Shown here: positions 56,828 to 64,000 of the stretch, piece by piece
Layout of the letters: each line of letters opens with the position of its first letter
Position numbering within the stretch: the stretch's first letter is position 1
Source: Pseudorhodoferax soli
GTDB lineage: Bacteria > Pseudomonadota > Gammaproteobacteria > Burkholderiales > Burkholderiaceae_C
Direction: 5' to 3'
NCBI RefSeq assembly: GCF_003337555.1
Contig: NZ_QPJK01000001.1
Span: 620,001-684,000, forward strand
DNA length: 64,000 nt
The notes under the pieces: generated by a model
What the model was told of the DNA's origin: nothing
Database searches by the model: none
The model's input: the letters and a program-made list of their open reading frames with translations, nothing else
Made by a program: the position numbers and the translations under genes

Positions 56828-58935
56828 GCGTTCTCCAAAGGCTGCAGGACGGATGTCGAATGGGCATCGAACAGTGGCAACAGCATCTTGATCACCGATC
56901 CGCGGCCAAGTTCGCTGTCCACCCGGATTTTCCCGCCCAACTCCTGCACATATTGATAACTCTCATAGGCGCCAATGCCCATGCCCGCTTGCTTGGTGGT
57001 CTGAAAGGGCTTGAAGAGGCGCTCGCGAACGAACTCCTCGGACATGCCGCGCCCGGTGTCCCCGACCTCGACCAACGCCATGCCGGCTTCTCGTCCAAGC
57101 TTGAGCCAGACACGGCCCGAAGGGTCGGTGGCATCGAAGGCGTTCTGAACCATGTGGCCGATGATGCGTTCGAGCCGCTCATCCTGCCCTCGGGCGACCG
57201 GCTCGTCGTCCAGGTCAAGCTCCAATTGCCGGCCGCGGCTGTCGGCCACGCGGGCGATGCGCTGGGCGATGCCAGCCAGCGCCACACCGTGCACGGTACC
57301 GGTCGGCTTGGCACCCTCGCGCAATTGAAGCATCAGCTGTCGCATCTTGTCCAAAGAATTTTCAACAGTCATGAGCATGTCCTGCTGAAACTCCGGGTTG
57401 CCCTGCAAGCGCTTGGCGTTCTTCATCATCAGGGACAACTGGGTCACGATGTTCTTGAGGTCGTGCACCACGAAGGCCGACATCTTGTTGAAGGCATCGA
57501 ACTTGCGCACTTCCAGCAAGGCTTCGGTGGCCTGCATCTGGGCCAGGAAGCTGGCTGCCTGCCGGCCGGCGGTCTTCAGCAGGTCATTGACCTCCCAGTT
57601 GACGTCCACATCGGCACGCGCGCTGGCCAGCACGACGAAGCCCGTCAGCTCGTCGCCCACGGTCAGCGGCACGATGAGCCAGGCCTGCCGCACCTCGTGC
57701 AGCCAGGCCGGCAGCGCGAGATCACCGTAGCGTTGCGGGAAGGACCGGTACTCCTGCAGGTTGATGACCCAGCCGCTTTGCAACAGGAAGCGGCAGAACG
57801 CGGAGTCGGCCTCCTCCTTGTCCTTGGACGCAGGCATGTTCCAGGTCGACGCACAGCGCAACGAGCCTTCGCCCGGACTACGCAGCCACAGCAAGCCGGC
57901 TGGACTCTCCAGCATGTCGGCCAGCCCACGGATTACACGTTGGCCCACAGCCAGCGGCGAGCGGTCGTTCGACAGGGTCTGGGTGAAACGCAGCCACTCC
58001 TCGCGGTAGTCGTAGCGGTAGCGAAAGAAGTGCTTGCCCAGCGTGACCCGCAGACGCGAGCGCACGGTACCCGACATCAGCAGCACCATCATGCCGACCG
58101 AGGCCACGGACACCAGCGCCAGCTGCAGCGCCCGGCCCCAGTCGCCACCGAAGTAGCGCACGTAGTAGCCAACGGCGGAGATGAAGATCAGGTAGGCGCC
58201 GGCAAGCACCAGCGTGGCCGAATGGAAGATGGCCGTGCGCGAGACACGCACCTTGCCGACCCAGTCGCTGCGCCCGCTCATCGACAGCCACATCAGCGGC
58301 ACCAGCACCGCATGCAACAGGCCGCGCACGCTCATCGCGTCCAGGTCTGGTCGGTTGAACAAGACCGCCTGCGAGAACACGTACAGGTCGAACAGGAAAG
58401 TTCCGGCCAGGGCCAGACACAGGGGCTTGAGGCTCCAGCGCACGTCGTCGGCCACGTTGCGGTACACCTGCTCCAACAAGAACAGCGCAAAGACCGGAAG
58501 TGCCATCGCGCCCAGCAGTTGCCACTGGCCAACCACGGCCGCGGCATTGCCGTCCAGCAGGTTCTTTACCCGCACAACCACCGTGCCGCCGACCAGCAGC
58601 GCCGCAACCACGCCCGCCCAGCCGAAGCGCTGGACCAGCCAACCTGGCCGCTCGGGCCGCCACAGCAGCAGCAGAAAACCAATCCAGCACGCATAGCGCA
58701 GGCAATCGGCAAGCAGGCTGAGGTCGACCAGCCAGGACGACGCGCTGAGCAGGGCAGCCAGCACGAGGAAGGCCCACACCGTGGAGGCGACGACCGCCCC
58801 GAGCAGCAGCCCAGGAGAGACCTCTCGCGCCGCCCACAGGGTGCGCTGCCGCGCCAACGCCACGGCGAATGCACTGAAGGCCAGCCCGGTGAAGGCATAC
58901 CCCCAGACGCTCAGCAGGATGTTGGGACTGTCCAC
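56824..58935 (-). CDS. prsK: PEP-CTERM system histidine kinase PrsK (GTG start)
   Basis: 703-residue kinase. About eight to ten membrane helices occupy the first 300 residues, a GAF-like domain follows (about 320-470), then a dimerisation/His region with VHDLKNIVTQL (phospho-His) and an ATPase domain with HMVQNAFDAT, GDTGRGMS and GMGIGAYES. The gene begins with GTG and overlaps prsR by four bases, the partner it presumably phosphorylates. Confidence 0.93.
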   Translation of the reverse strand: MDSPNILLSVWGYAFTGLAFSAFAVALARQRTLWAAREVSPGLLLGAVVASTVWAFLVLAALLSASSWLVDLSLLADCLRYACWIGFLLLLWRPERPGWLVQRFGWAGVVAALLVGGTVVVRVKNLLDGNAAAVVGQWQLLGAMALPVFALFLLEQVYRNVADDVRWSLKPLCLALAGTFLFDLYVFSQAVLFNRPDLDAMSVRGLLHAVLVPLMWLSMSGRSDWVGKVRVSRTAIFHSATLVLAGAYLIFISAVGYYVRYFGGDWGRALQLALVSVASVGMMVLLMSGTVRSRLRVTLGKHFFRYRYDYREEWLRFTQTLSNDRSPLAVGQRVIRGLADMLESPAGLLWLRSPGEGSLRCASTWNMPASKDKEEADSAFCRFLLQSGWVINLQEYRSFPQRYGDLALPAWLHEVRQAWLIVPLTVGDELTGFVVLASARADVDVNWEVNDLLKTAGRQAASFLAQMQATEALLEVRKFDAFNKMSAFVVHDLKNIVTQLSLMMKNAKRLQGNPEFQQDMLMTVENSLDKMRQLMLQLREGAKPTGTVHGVALAGIAQRIARVADSRGRQLELDLDDEPVARGQDERLERIIGHMVQNAFDATDPSGRVWLKLGREAGMALVEVGDTGRGMSEEFVRERLFKPFQTTKQAGMGIGAYESYQYVQELGGKIRVDSELGRGSVIKMLLPLFDAHSTSVLQPLENA

Positions 58936-58990
58936 GCGCCTCCCTACTCCGGGCGCGAGCAGTCCTGCGCCACACCAGGCGCCGGCATGC

Positions 58991-60367
58991 TCAGCGCGCG
59001 CCCTTGGCCATCAATACCACCCCGACGGTCTCGAACAGGATCACGAGGTCGAGGAAAAGGGAGTGGTTCTTGACATAGTACAGGTCGTACTGCAGCTTTT
59101 CCGCCGAGTCCTCCAGCGAGGCACCGTAGTGGTAACGCACCTGGGCCCAGCCGGTCACGCCCGGCTTGACGCTCTGGCGGACCGCATAGTAGGGAATCTC
59201 GCGCGTCAGTTGATCGACGAAGAATGGCCGCTCGGGGCGGGGCCCCACCAGGCTCATGTCGCCATTCAAGACGGAGAACAGCTGCGGCAGCTCGTCGATG
59301 CGCACCTTGCGGATGAAGCCACCCACGCGCGTCACGCGACTGTCCTTGGCGGCTGCGAACTGCGGCCCATCCTTTTCCGCGTCGATGCGCATGCTGCGGA
59401 ACTTCACGACATTGAACAGCCGGCCGTTGAAGCCTACCCGTTCCTGGCGGTAGAACACGGGCCCGCGGCTTTCCAGCCTGATGACCAGCGCGGTGACCAG
59501 CATCACCGGCGCAGTGATGCCGATCAGCAGCAGCGCGCAAGCGATGTCGAACATGCGCTTGACTGCGGTGCGCAGCCCGCCCTGGCTGAAACCCTCGCCA
59601 AAGACCAGCCAGCCGGCGGACACCGAGTCGAGCCGGATCTGGCCTTTGGTCTTCTCGAAATGCGTTGCCATGTCGGTCACGCGCACGCCGTGCAGCTTAC
59701 AGTCCAGCAGTTCGCGCAAAGGCATGCTGCCGCCGCGACGTTCGACCAGGGCCACGACGATTTCGTCGACTTCGAGCTCCAGCGCCGTGTCGGTCAGCGA
59801 CTTGTTCTTGGACAGGATGCCCCAGGCGGATACCTCGGCCTCAGATTCGTTCGGACTGGCGTAGTACCCCACCACGTCCACATGCGGGTCGTCTTTCTTG
59901 AGCGCCCGTCCCACCAACGCGGCGCGGGGGCCGGTGCCGAACACCAGCACACGGTGCCGCAGCGCAGACTGTGCGCCGGAATGGGCTGCATCGACACGGT
60001 GCGCCAGCACGACCAGCAGGCCGACCATGGCGGCCAGGGCCAGTGACTGGCGCCCGTCGATGCCCAGGGGCACCGAGCCGAAAACAGCATAGGTGACGGG
60101 GACCGCCAGCAGCAGCGCCAGCGCCGCGCGCGCGCGCGATTGGTTGAGAGAACGGCCATGCACACGCTGGTAGAAGCCCATGCTGCCGTTGATGACCAGC
60201 ATGCCAGTGGCCAACAATGCGGTGTAGCCCAACACCGGCACCATCGTCGGCCACTCCGCGCGGCGCCACAGCAATTCGGCGAACACGGCGGCCAGGATCA
60301 AGACGAAATCAAGAACCACCTGCAACACCGTACGCCGATGCAGGTAGTGGTTGAACAACTTGATCAT
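58991..60367 (-). CDS. PEP-CTERM-associated undecaprenyl-phosphate sugar transferase
   Basis: 458 residues of the polyprenyl glycosylphosphotransferase class. Membrane helices cover about 15-110, a Rossmann-like segment follows (VLVFGTGPRAALVGRALK), and the C-terminal catalytic domain has VKFRSMRIDAEKDG, RVTRVGGFIRKVRIDELPQL in part (RIDELPQL), SLVGPRPERP and KPGVTGWAQVRYHYG. Starts exopolysaccharide assembly on the lipid carrier. The start at MIKLFNHYLHRR has GAGGG upstream. It lies 55 bp before prsK. Confidence 0.9.
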   Translation of the reverse strand: MIKLFNHYLHRRTVLQVVLDFVLILAAVFAELLWRRAEWPTMVPVLGYTALLATGMLVINGSMGFYQRVHGRSLNQSRARAALALLLAVPVTYAVFGSVPLGIDGRQSLALAAMVGLLVVLAHRVDAAHSGAQSALRHRVLVFGTGPRAALVGRALKKDDPHVDVVGYYASPNESEAEVSAWGILSKNKSLTDTALELEVDEIVVALVERRGGSMPLRELLDCKLHGVRVTDMATHFEKTKGQIRLDSVSAGWLVFGEGFSQGGLRTAVKRMFDIACALLLIGITAPVMLVTALVIRLESRGPVFYRQERVGFNGRLFNVVKFRSMRIDAEKDGPQFAAAKDSRVTRVGGFIRKVRIDELPQLFSVLNGDMSLVGPRPERPFFVDQLTREIPYYAVRQSVKPGVTGWAQVRYHYGASLEDSAEKLQYDLYYVKNHSLFLDLVILFETVGVVLMAKGAR

Positions 60368-60646
60368 GCGCCGCGACCCTCGGCCCAAGCGCCAGGAGCA
60401 ATCAGGGAGCGCCCCCCATTGGTGTTGTTACGTCGAAGTCGAATCATCCGATGCCGTTCCCGGTAAAAGACAGAGCCCGCCAACCACAACTGTACGTGCC
60501 AACAGATGCAGGGCAGCCGCGATCCAGCCACGGGCGCAACGATTGCTCCCCAATTTGAGCGGAATCTGCGCAAAAACCCACAAATCTCCGGACGATTGTA
60601 GGAGGCCGGCACGGCATCAGATGCGGCCTGCCTTCTCCTTGTCGGA
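60368..60646. other. 279-bp intergenic region, sugar transferase / helicase
   Basis: Largest gene-free stretch in the window. On the minus strand it must carry the promoter of the sugar transferase-prsKRT operon. It holds TGGCACG at 60501-60495, the -24 half of a sigma-54 promoter, but the -12 half is imperfect. No terminator for the helicase gene is obvious. Confidence 0.5.
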
Positions 60647-62296
60647 CTAGCGCGACGCTTTGTGCGGACGCCTTTTGGCGTCAAAAGGCACGAACACTTT
60701 GCCGCCACCGGAGGGGCGCGGAGCGCCGCCAGTGCGGGCGCCGTCAGCACGCGGCGCAGGCCGTGCCTGGCTGCCAAAACCGCCGTGGTCGCCGCCCTGC
60801 CAGGTACCGAACCCGGCGCGGTCGTGCTGACCGCCACGTGGGCCACCGAAACCCCGGTTGCGCGGCTCATTGCCACGCGGACCGCCACGGCCGAAGGCGG
60901 GCTTGCGCGGCTCGGGCGCACGCTCGCGCGGCTCCATGCCGGGAATGACCTCAGCCTTGAACGGCTGGCGCGTGAAATGCTCGATGTCCTGGATGCGGCG
61001 GCGGTCGCGGAACTCGGCAAAGGTCACAGCCAAGCCGTCACGTCCTGCGCGGCCGGTACGGCCGATGCGGTGCGTGTAATCCTCTGCCTTCATCGGCAGG
61101 CCGAAGTTGAACACGTGCGTGATGGCCGGCACGTCGATGCCGCGCGCCGCCACGTCGGTGGCCACGAGAATCTGCACCTGGCCATTGCGCAGCGCCATCA
61201 GGCGGCGGTTGCGCAGGCCCTGGCTCAGCGCGCCGTGCAGGGCCACGGCCGAGAACCCCGCCTGTTGCAGGTCGTTGGCCAAGCCGTCGCACTCGATCTG
61301 GGTGCTGGCGAACACGATGGCCTGCTCGATGCTGGCATCGCGCAGCCAGTGGTCCAGAAGCGCCCGCTTGTGCTGGGCGTTGTCGGCCCAGAACAGCACT
61401 TGGCGGATGTTCTGGTGCTTTTCCTGCGGCGAATCGATCTGCACGCGCTTGGGTTCGCGCATCACGCGCATGGCCAGTTGCTGGATGCGCGGCGCGAAGG
61501 TGGCGCTGAACATCATGGTCTGCTGGCGCTGGGCCGTCAGATCGTTGACCGCGGCCAGATCATCGGCAAAGCCCAGGTCCAGCATACGGTCGGCCTCGTC
61601 GACCACCAGGAAACGCACCTTGTCGAGCTTGAGCTGCATCGAGCGCTGCAGGTCCAACAGGCGGCCCGGCGTGGCGACGACCAGGTTGGCGTTCTGCAGC
61701 TTGGCAATCTGCAGTGCGTAGGGCATGCCGCCCACCACGTTGGCGACGCGCAGGCCGCGGCAATGCTTGACCAGTTCGATGGCGTCGTGCGCGACCTGTT
61801 GCGCCAGTTCACGCGTGGGGCACAGAATCAGTGCACCCGGCTCAGCAGCCTTGAAGTGGCGCGGGTTGGTCGGATCCTTGCGGCGCGGCTTCTTGGGTGA
61901 GGTTTCACCGCGCGCCACAGCCTCGGCGGCCAGGCGTTCGCGTTCTGCACGCTCTGCCGCCTCGTCGGCCTCCTGCTGGCGGATCAAGGTGTGCAGCACA
62001 GGCAGCAGGAATGCTGCGGTCTTGCCGCTGCCCGTCTGGCTGGAGACCATCAGGTCGTTGAAGCCGGCGATGTCGCCCATGGCCATCGGAACGGTCTGCA
62101 GTTGCACGGTCGTAGGCTGGGTGTAGCCCATGTCGGCGACGGCACGCAACAGCGGCTCGGCCAAGCCCAGGGCGGCAAAGGCGGAAACATTCACCGGCGC
62201 AGCGGCGACGGGAGAAGAGGAGGAGTCGCCTTCGACGAAAGCGTTGTCGTGGGCGGGCATGGGCAAAGCTGCCCGGTCTTCAAAAGAGTCGGTCAT
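60647..62296 (-). CDS. DEAD-box RNA helicase (RhlE-like)
   Basis: 549 residues. Q motif FAALGLAEPLLRAVADMGYTQPT in part (GYTQPTTVQ), motif I SSQTGSGKTAAF, Ia PTRELAQQ, Ib ATPGRLLDL, II DEAD in VVDEADRMLDLGF, III SATF, VI HRIGRTGRAG, all intact. An acidic/basic insertion (about 135-180: EADEAAERAERERLAAEAV) lies inside domain 1, and the C-terminus (about 440-549) is rich in Arg, Gly and Pro, likely RNA-binding. The start at MTDSFEDRAALP is taken because the upstream 23 codons overlap a leader region and have no ribosome site. Confidence 0.92.
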   Translation of the reverse strand: MTDSFEDRAALPMPAHDNAFVEGDSSSSPVAAAPVNVSAFAALGLAEPLLRAVADMGYTQPTTVQLQTVPMAMGDIAGFNDLMVSSQTGSGKTAAFLLPVLHTLIRQQEADEAAERAERERLAAEAVARGETSPKKPRRKDPTNPRHFKAAEPGALILCPTRELAQQVAHDAIELVKHCRGLRVANVVGGMPYALQIAKLQNANLVVATPGRLLDLQRSMQLKLDKVRFLVVDEADRMLDLGFADDLAAVNDLTAQRQQTMMFSATFAPRIQQLAMRVMREPKRVQIDSPQEKHQNIRQVLFWADNAQHKRALLDHWLRDASIEQAIVFASTQIECDGLANDLQQAGFSAVALHGALSQGLRNRRLMALRNGQVQILVATDVAARGIDVPAITHVFNFGLPMKAEDYTHRIGRTGRAGRDGLAVTFAEFRDRRRIQDIEHFTRQPFKAEVIPGMEPRERAPEPRKPAFGRGGPRGNEPRNRGFGGPRGGQHDRAGFGTWQGGDHGGFGSQARPAPRADGARTGGAPRPSGGGKVFVPFDAKRRPHKASR

Positions 62297-62516
62297 GAAT
62301 TTCTCACACGTGCAATGCGCCGCGCTGCTTGGCGGTGCAAGGCTCGTTGTCGGTGGAACAAACATCCACCTTCAAACGAAACAACACCGAGCTGAACGCT
62401 GGGCGTTGGCGGCTTATGCAGGATGCAACGATCCAGAGCCGAGAGTGTGAGGGGAGATGCACAGGATCGGCGCAGTCAAGCGACTTTGCCGAAGCCATCG
62501 ATTATGGCATGTCCTG
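62297..62516. other. 220-bp leader region upstream of the helicase
   Basis: Non-coding stretch between orn and the helicase, AT-richer than the neighbours. It contains GGTGGA-ACAAACA-TCCACC, a 6-bp hairpin with a 7-nt loop at 62352-62370. A long helicase leader is possible; no terminator is apparent. Confidence 0.4.
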
Positions 62517-63101
62517 TCAATCCATGCGCAAGAAGTGCGTGCGGTAATGCACCAATTCGTCGATCGACTCGTGCACGTCGGCCAGTGCGGTGTGCTTCTG
62601 CGCCTTCTTGAAGCCGCTGTAGACCGCGGGCTTCCATCGCTTGGCCAGCTCCTTGAGGGTGCTGACGTCCAGGTTGCGGTAATGGAAAAAGGCCTCCAGT
62701 TTCGGCATGTACTTGACCAGGAAGCGCCGGTCCTGGCCGATGCTGTTGCCGCACATGGGCACCACGTTCTTGGGCACGTAGCGCGCGAGGAAGGCCAGCA
62801 GTTCGGCCTCGGCCTGCGCTTCGGTCACGGTGGATGCCCGTACCTTGTCGATCAGGCCGCTGCGGCCATGCGTACCCTTGTTCCAGGCGTCCATCTTGTC
62901 CAGCTGCTCGTCCGACTGGTGAATCACCAGCACCGGCCCTTCCACGCGCGGCTGCAGATCCGGGCCCGTCACCACCACGGCGATTTCGATCAGGCGCTCG
63001 ACTTCGGGGTCCAGGCCGGTCATCTCGCAGTCCAGCCAGACCAGGTTCTTGTCGGATTTTCCCAGCAGGACGGGGGTGGAAATGGTGTTCGTCGGGTCCA
63101 T
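62517..63101 (-). CDS. orn: Oligoribonuclease
   Basis: 194-residue DEDDh exonuclease that degrades 2-5-nt RNA, including pGpG from c-di-GMP turnover. Catalytic residues are seen in [29 protein letters not shown], and [11 protein letters not shown]. Length and motifs match Orn. It diverges from the M48 peptidase gene by 36 bp. Confidence 0.96.
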   Translation of the reverse strand: MDPTNTISTPVLLGKSDKNLVWLDCEMTGLDPEVERLIEIAVVVTGPDLQPRVEGPVLVIHQSDEQLDKMDAWNKGTHGRSGLIDKVRASTVTEAQAEAELLAFLARYVPKNVVPMCGNSIGQDRRFLVKYMPKLEAFFHYRNLDVSTLKELAKRWKPAVYSGFKKAQKHTALADVHESIDELVHYRTHFLRMD

Positions 63102-63137
63102 GCAACCATTCTCGCCGATGGCCTACACTGCCCGGCT

Positions 63138-64000
63138 ATGCCCCCTGACCTGTCCGCTGCGGACCTTTTCACCGCGGCATTCGCGGTCGCCCTCGTGCTC
63201 GGCCTCCTGGTCAAGTTTTGGCTGGCCAGCCGCCAGATCCGCCATGTGGCGCTCCACCGCGACGCTGTGCCCTCCGCGTTCGCCGGCACCATCACGCCCG
63301 AGGCGCACCGCAAGGCCGCCGACTACACCATCGCCAAGACGCGATTCGGCCTGCTCGACATGGCTTTCGGCGCAGCCGTTCTGCTGGCATGGACGCTGCT
63401 GGGCGGCCTGAACCTGCTGAACGAGTTGCTGTTGCGTGCCCTGGGAGCCGGCATGCTGCAGCAGTTGGCGCTGCTGGCCGCGTTCGCGGTGATCGGCGGC
63501 CTGCTGGAACTGCCGTTCTCGCTGTACCAGACCTTCGGCATCGAGCAACGCTTCGGCTTCAACAAGATGACTGGCCGGCTCTGGCTGGCCGACCTGCTCA
63601 AGTCGGCGCTGGTCGGCGCGCTGATCGGCCTGCCGATTGCAGCGCTGATCCTGTGGCTCATGGGCGCGGCTGGCCAGCGCTGGTGGCTGTGGGCCTGGGC
63701 GGCGTGGATGGGCTTCAACCTCGTGCTGCTGATGGTCTACCCGAGCTTCATCGCGCCGCTCTTCAACAAGTTCAAACCGCTCGAGGACGAAAGCCTGAAG
63801 GCCAGTGTTACCGCGCTCATGCAGCGCTGCGGCTTTGCCGCCAAGGGCTTGTACGTGATGGACGGCAGCCGCCGGAGCGCGCACGGCAACGCTTACTTCA
63901 CGGGTTTCGGCGCTGCCAAGCGCGTGGTCTTCTACGACACGCTGCTGGCCCGGCTGTCGCAGCGCCAGGTCGACGCCGTGCTCGCGCACGAACTCGGCCA
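63138..64000 (+). CDS. M48-family (Ste24/CAAX-protease-like) metalloprotease, truncated by window end
   Basis: 287 codons are visible. The N-terminal M48_N domain has several membrane helices (about 10-30, 70-95, 105-125, 155-180 and 185-210) and the family stretch PFSLYQTFGIEQRFGFNKMT. The zinc motif HELGH begins at the last bases of the window (AVLAHELG), so the catalytic domain continues beyond it. ATG at 63138 diverges from orn. Probably an inner-membrane quality-control protease. Confidence 0.9.
   Translation, partial: MPPDLSAADLFTAAFAVALVLGLLVKFWLASRQIRHVALHRDAVPSAFAGTITPEAHRKAADYTIAKTRFGLLDMAFGAAVLLAWTLLGGLNLLNELLLRALGAGMLQQLALLAAFAVIGGLLELPFSLYQTFGIEQRFGFNKMTGRLWLADLLKSALVGALIGLPIAALILWLMGAAGQRWWLWAWAAWMGFNLVLLMVYPSFIAPLFNKFKPLEDESLKASVTALMQRCGFAAKGLYVMDGSRRSAHGNAYFTGFGAAKRVVFYDTLLARLSQRQVDAVLAHELG

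Overview
The window is a dense, high-GC chromosomal segment of a Gram-negative betaproteobacterium. It most resembles Burkholderiales, probably Comamonadaceae. Supporting signs are the gene orders ubiE / Tim44-like / ubiJ / ubiB and fmdB-type / DUF502 / aspS, a giant DUF3683-type FAD/Fe-S oxidase beside a DUF971 gene, a prsK-prsR-prsT cassette, and an AspRS with the residues of the non-discriminating type. There are no rRNA, tRNA, CRISPR or insertion sequences, and no gene-free stretch longer than about 280 bp.

Layout. 0.1-6.3 kb: fatty-acid desaturase, an RsmB/NOP-type RNA methyltransferase with purN, a pair of acyl-CoA dehydrogenases (PimC/PimD-like) and an HNH nuclease. 6.5-12.7 kb: ribF-ileS-lspA, then a Na/Pi-type transporter. 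12.7-19.5 kb: a response-regulator diguanylate cyclase, a Nudix hydrolase overlapping a quinone oxidoreductase gene, an EamA exporter, an unusual SDR protein and tctBA. 19.6-23.3 kb: a minus-strand run of overlapping genes (TatD-like, spermidine-synthase-like, two tandem 38-codon micro-ORFs, GspE-like ATPase). 23.4-28.1 kb: DegP-like protease without PDZ, MoxR-DUF58-VWA, and a convergent VTT membrane protein. 28.1-33.8 kb: a one-module NRPS (C-A-PCP-TE) overlapping the end of a cyclic-nucleotide-binding patatin phospholipase gene. 33.9-38.9 kb: ugpBAECQ glycerol-phosphodiester import. 39.1-51.8 kb: the 1283-residue FAD/Fe-S oxidase, DUF971, ubiE, Tim44-like, ubiJ, ubiB, a sodium:solute symporter, a zinc-ribbon protein, DUF502 and aspS. 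51.9-60.4 kb: a PEP-CTERM-associated regulatory locus (sugar transferase, PrsK, PrsR, PrsT, secreted trypsin-like protease). 60.6-64 kb: DEAD-box helicase, oligoribonuclease, and an M48 peptidase cut by the window edge.

How genes work together. Clear functional groups are ubiquinone biosynthesis (ubiE, ubiJ, ubiB), phosphodiester scavenging (ugp), tripartite tricarboxylate transport (tctBA without tctC), and exopolysaccharide/PEP-CTERM regulation (PrsK/PrsR, sigma-54 dependent). Two less familiar groupings deserve attention. One is the 113-bp tandem repeat in which each unit is a micro-ORF joined to its neighbours by ATGA stop/start overlaps. The other is the patatin-NRPS-VTT group, whose genes could together make and move an acylated amino-acid-type metabolite; that product is inference.
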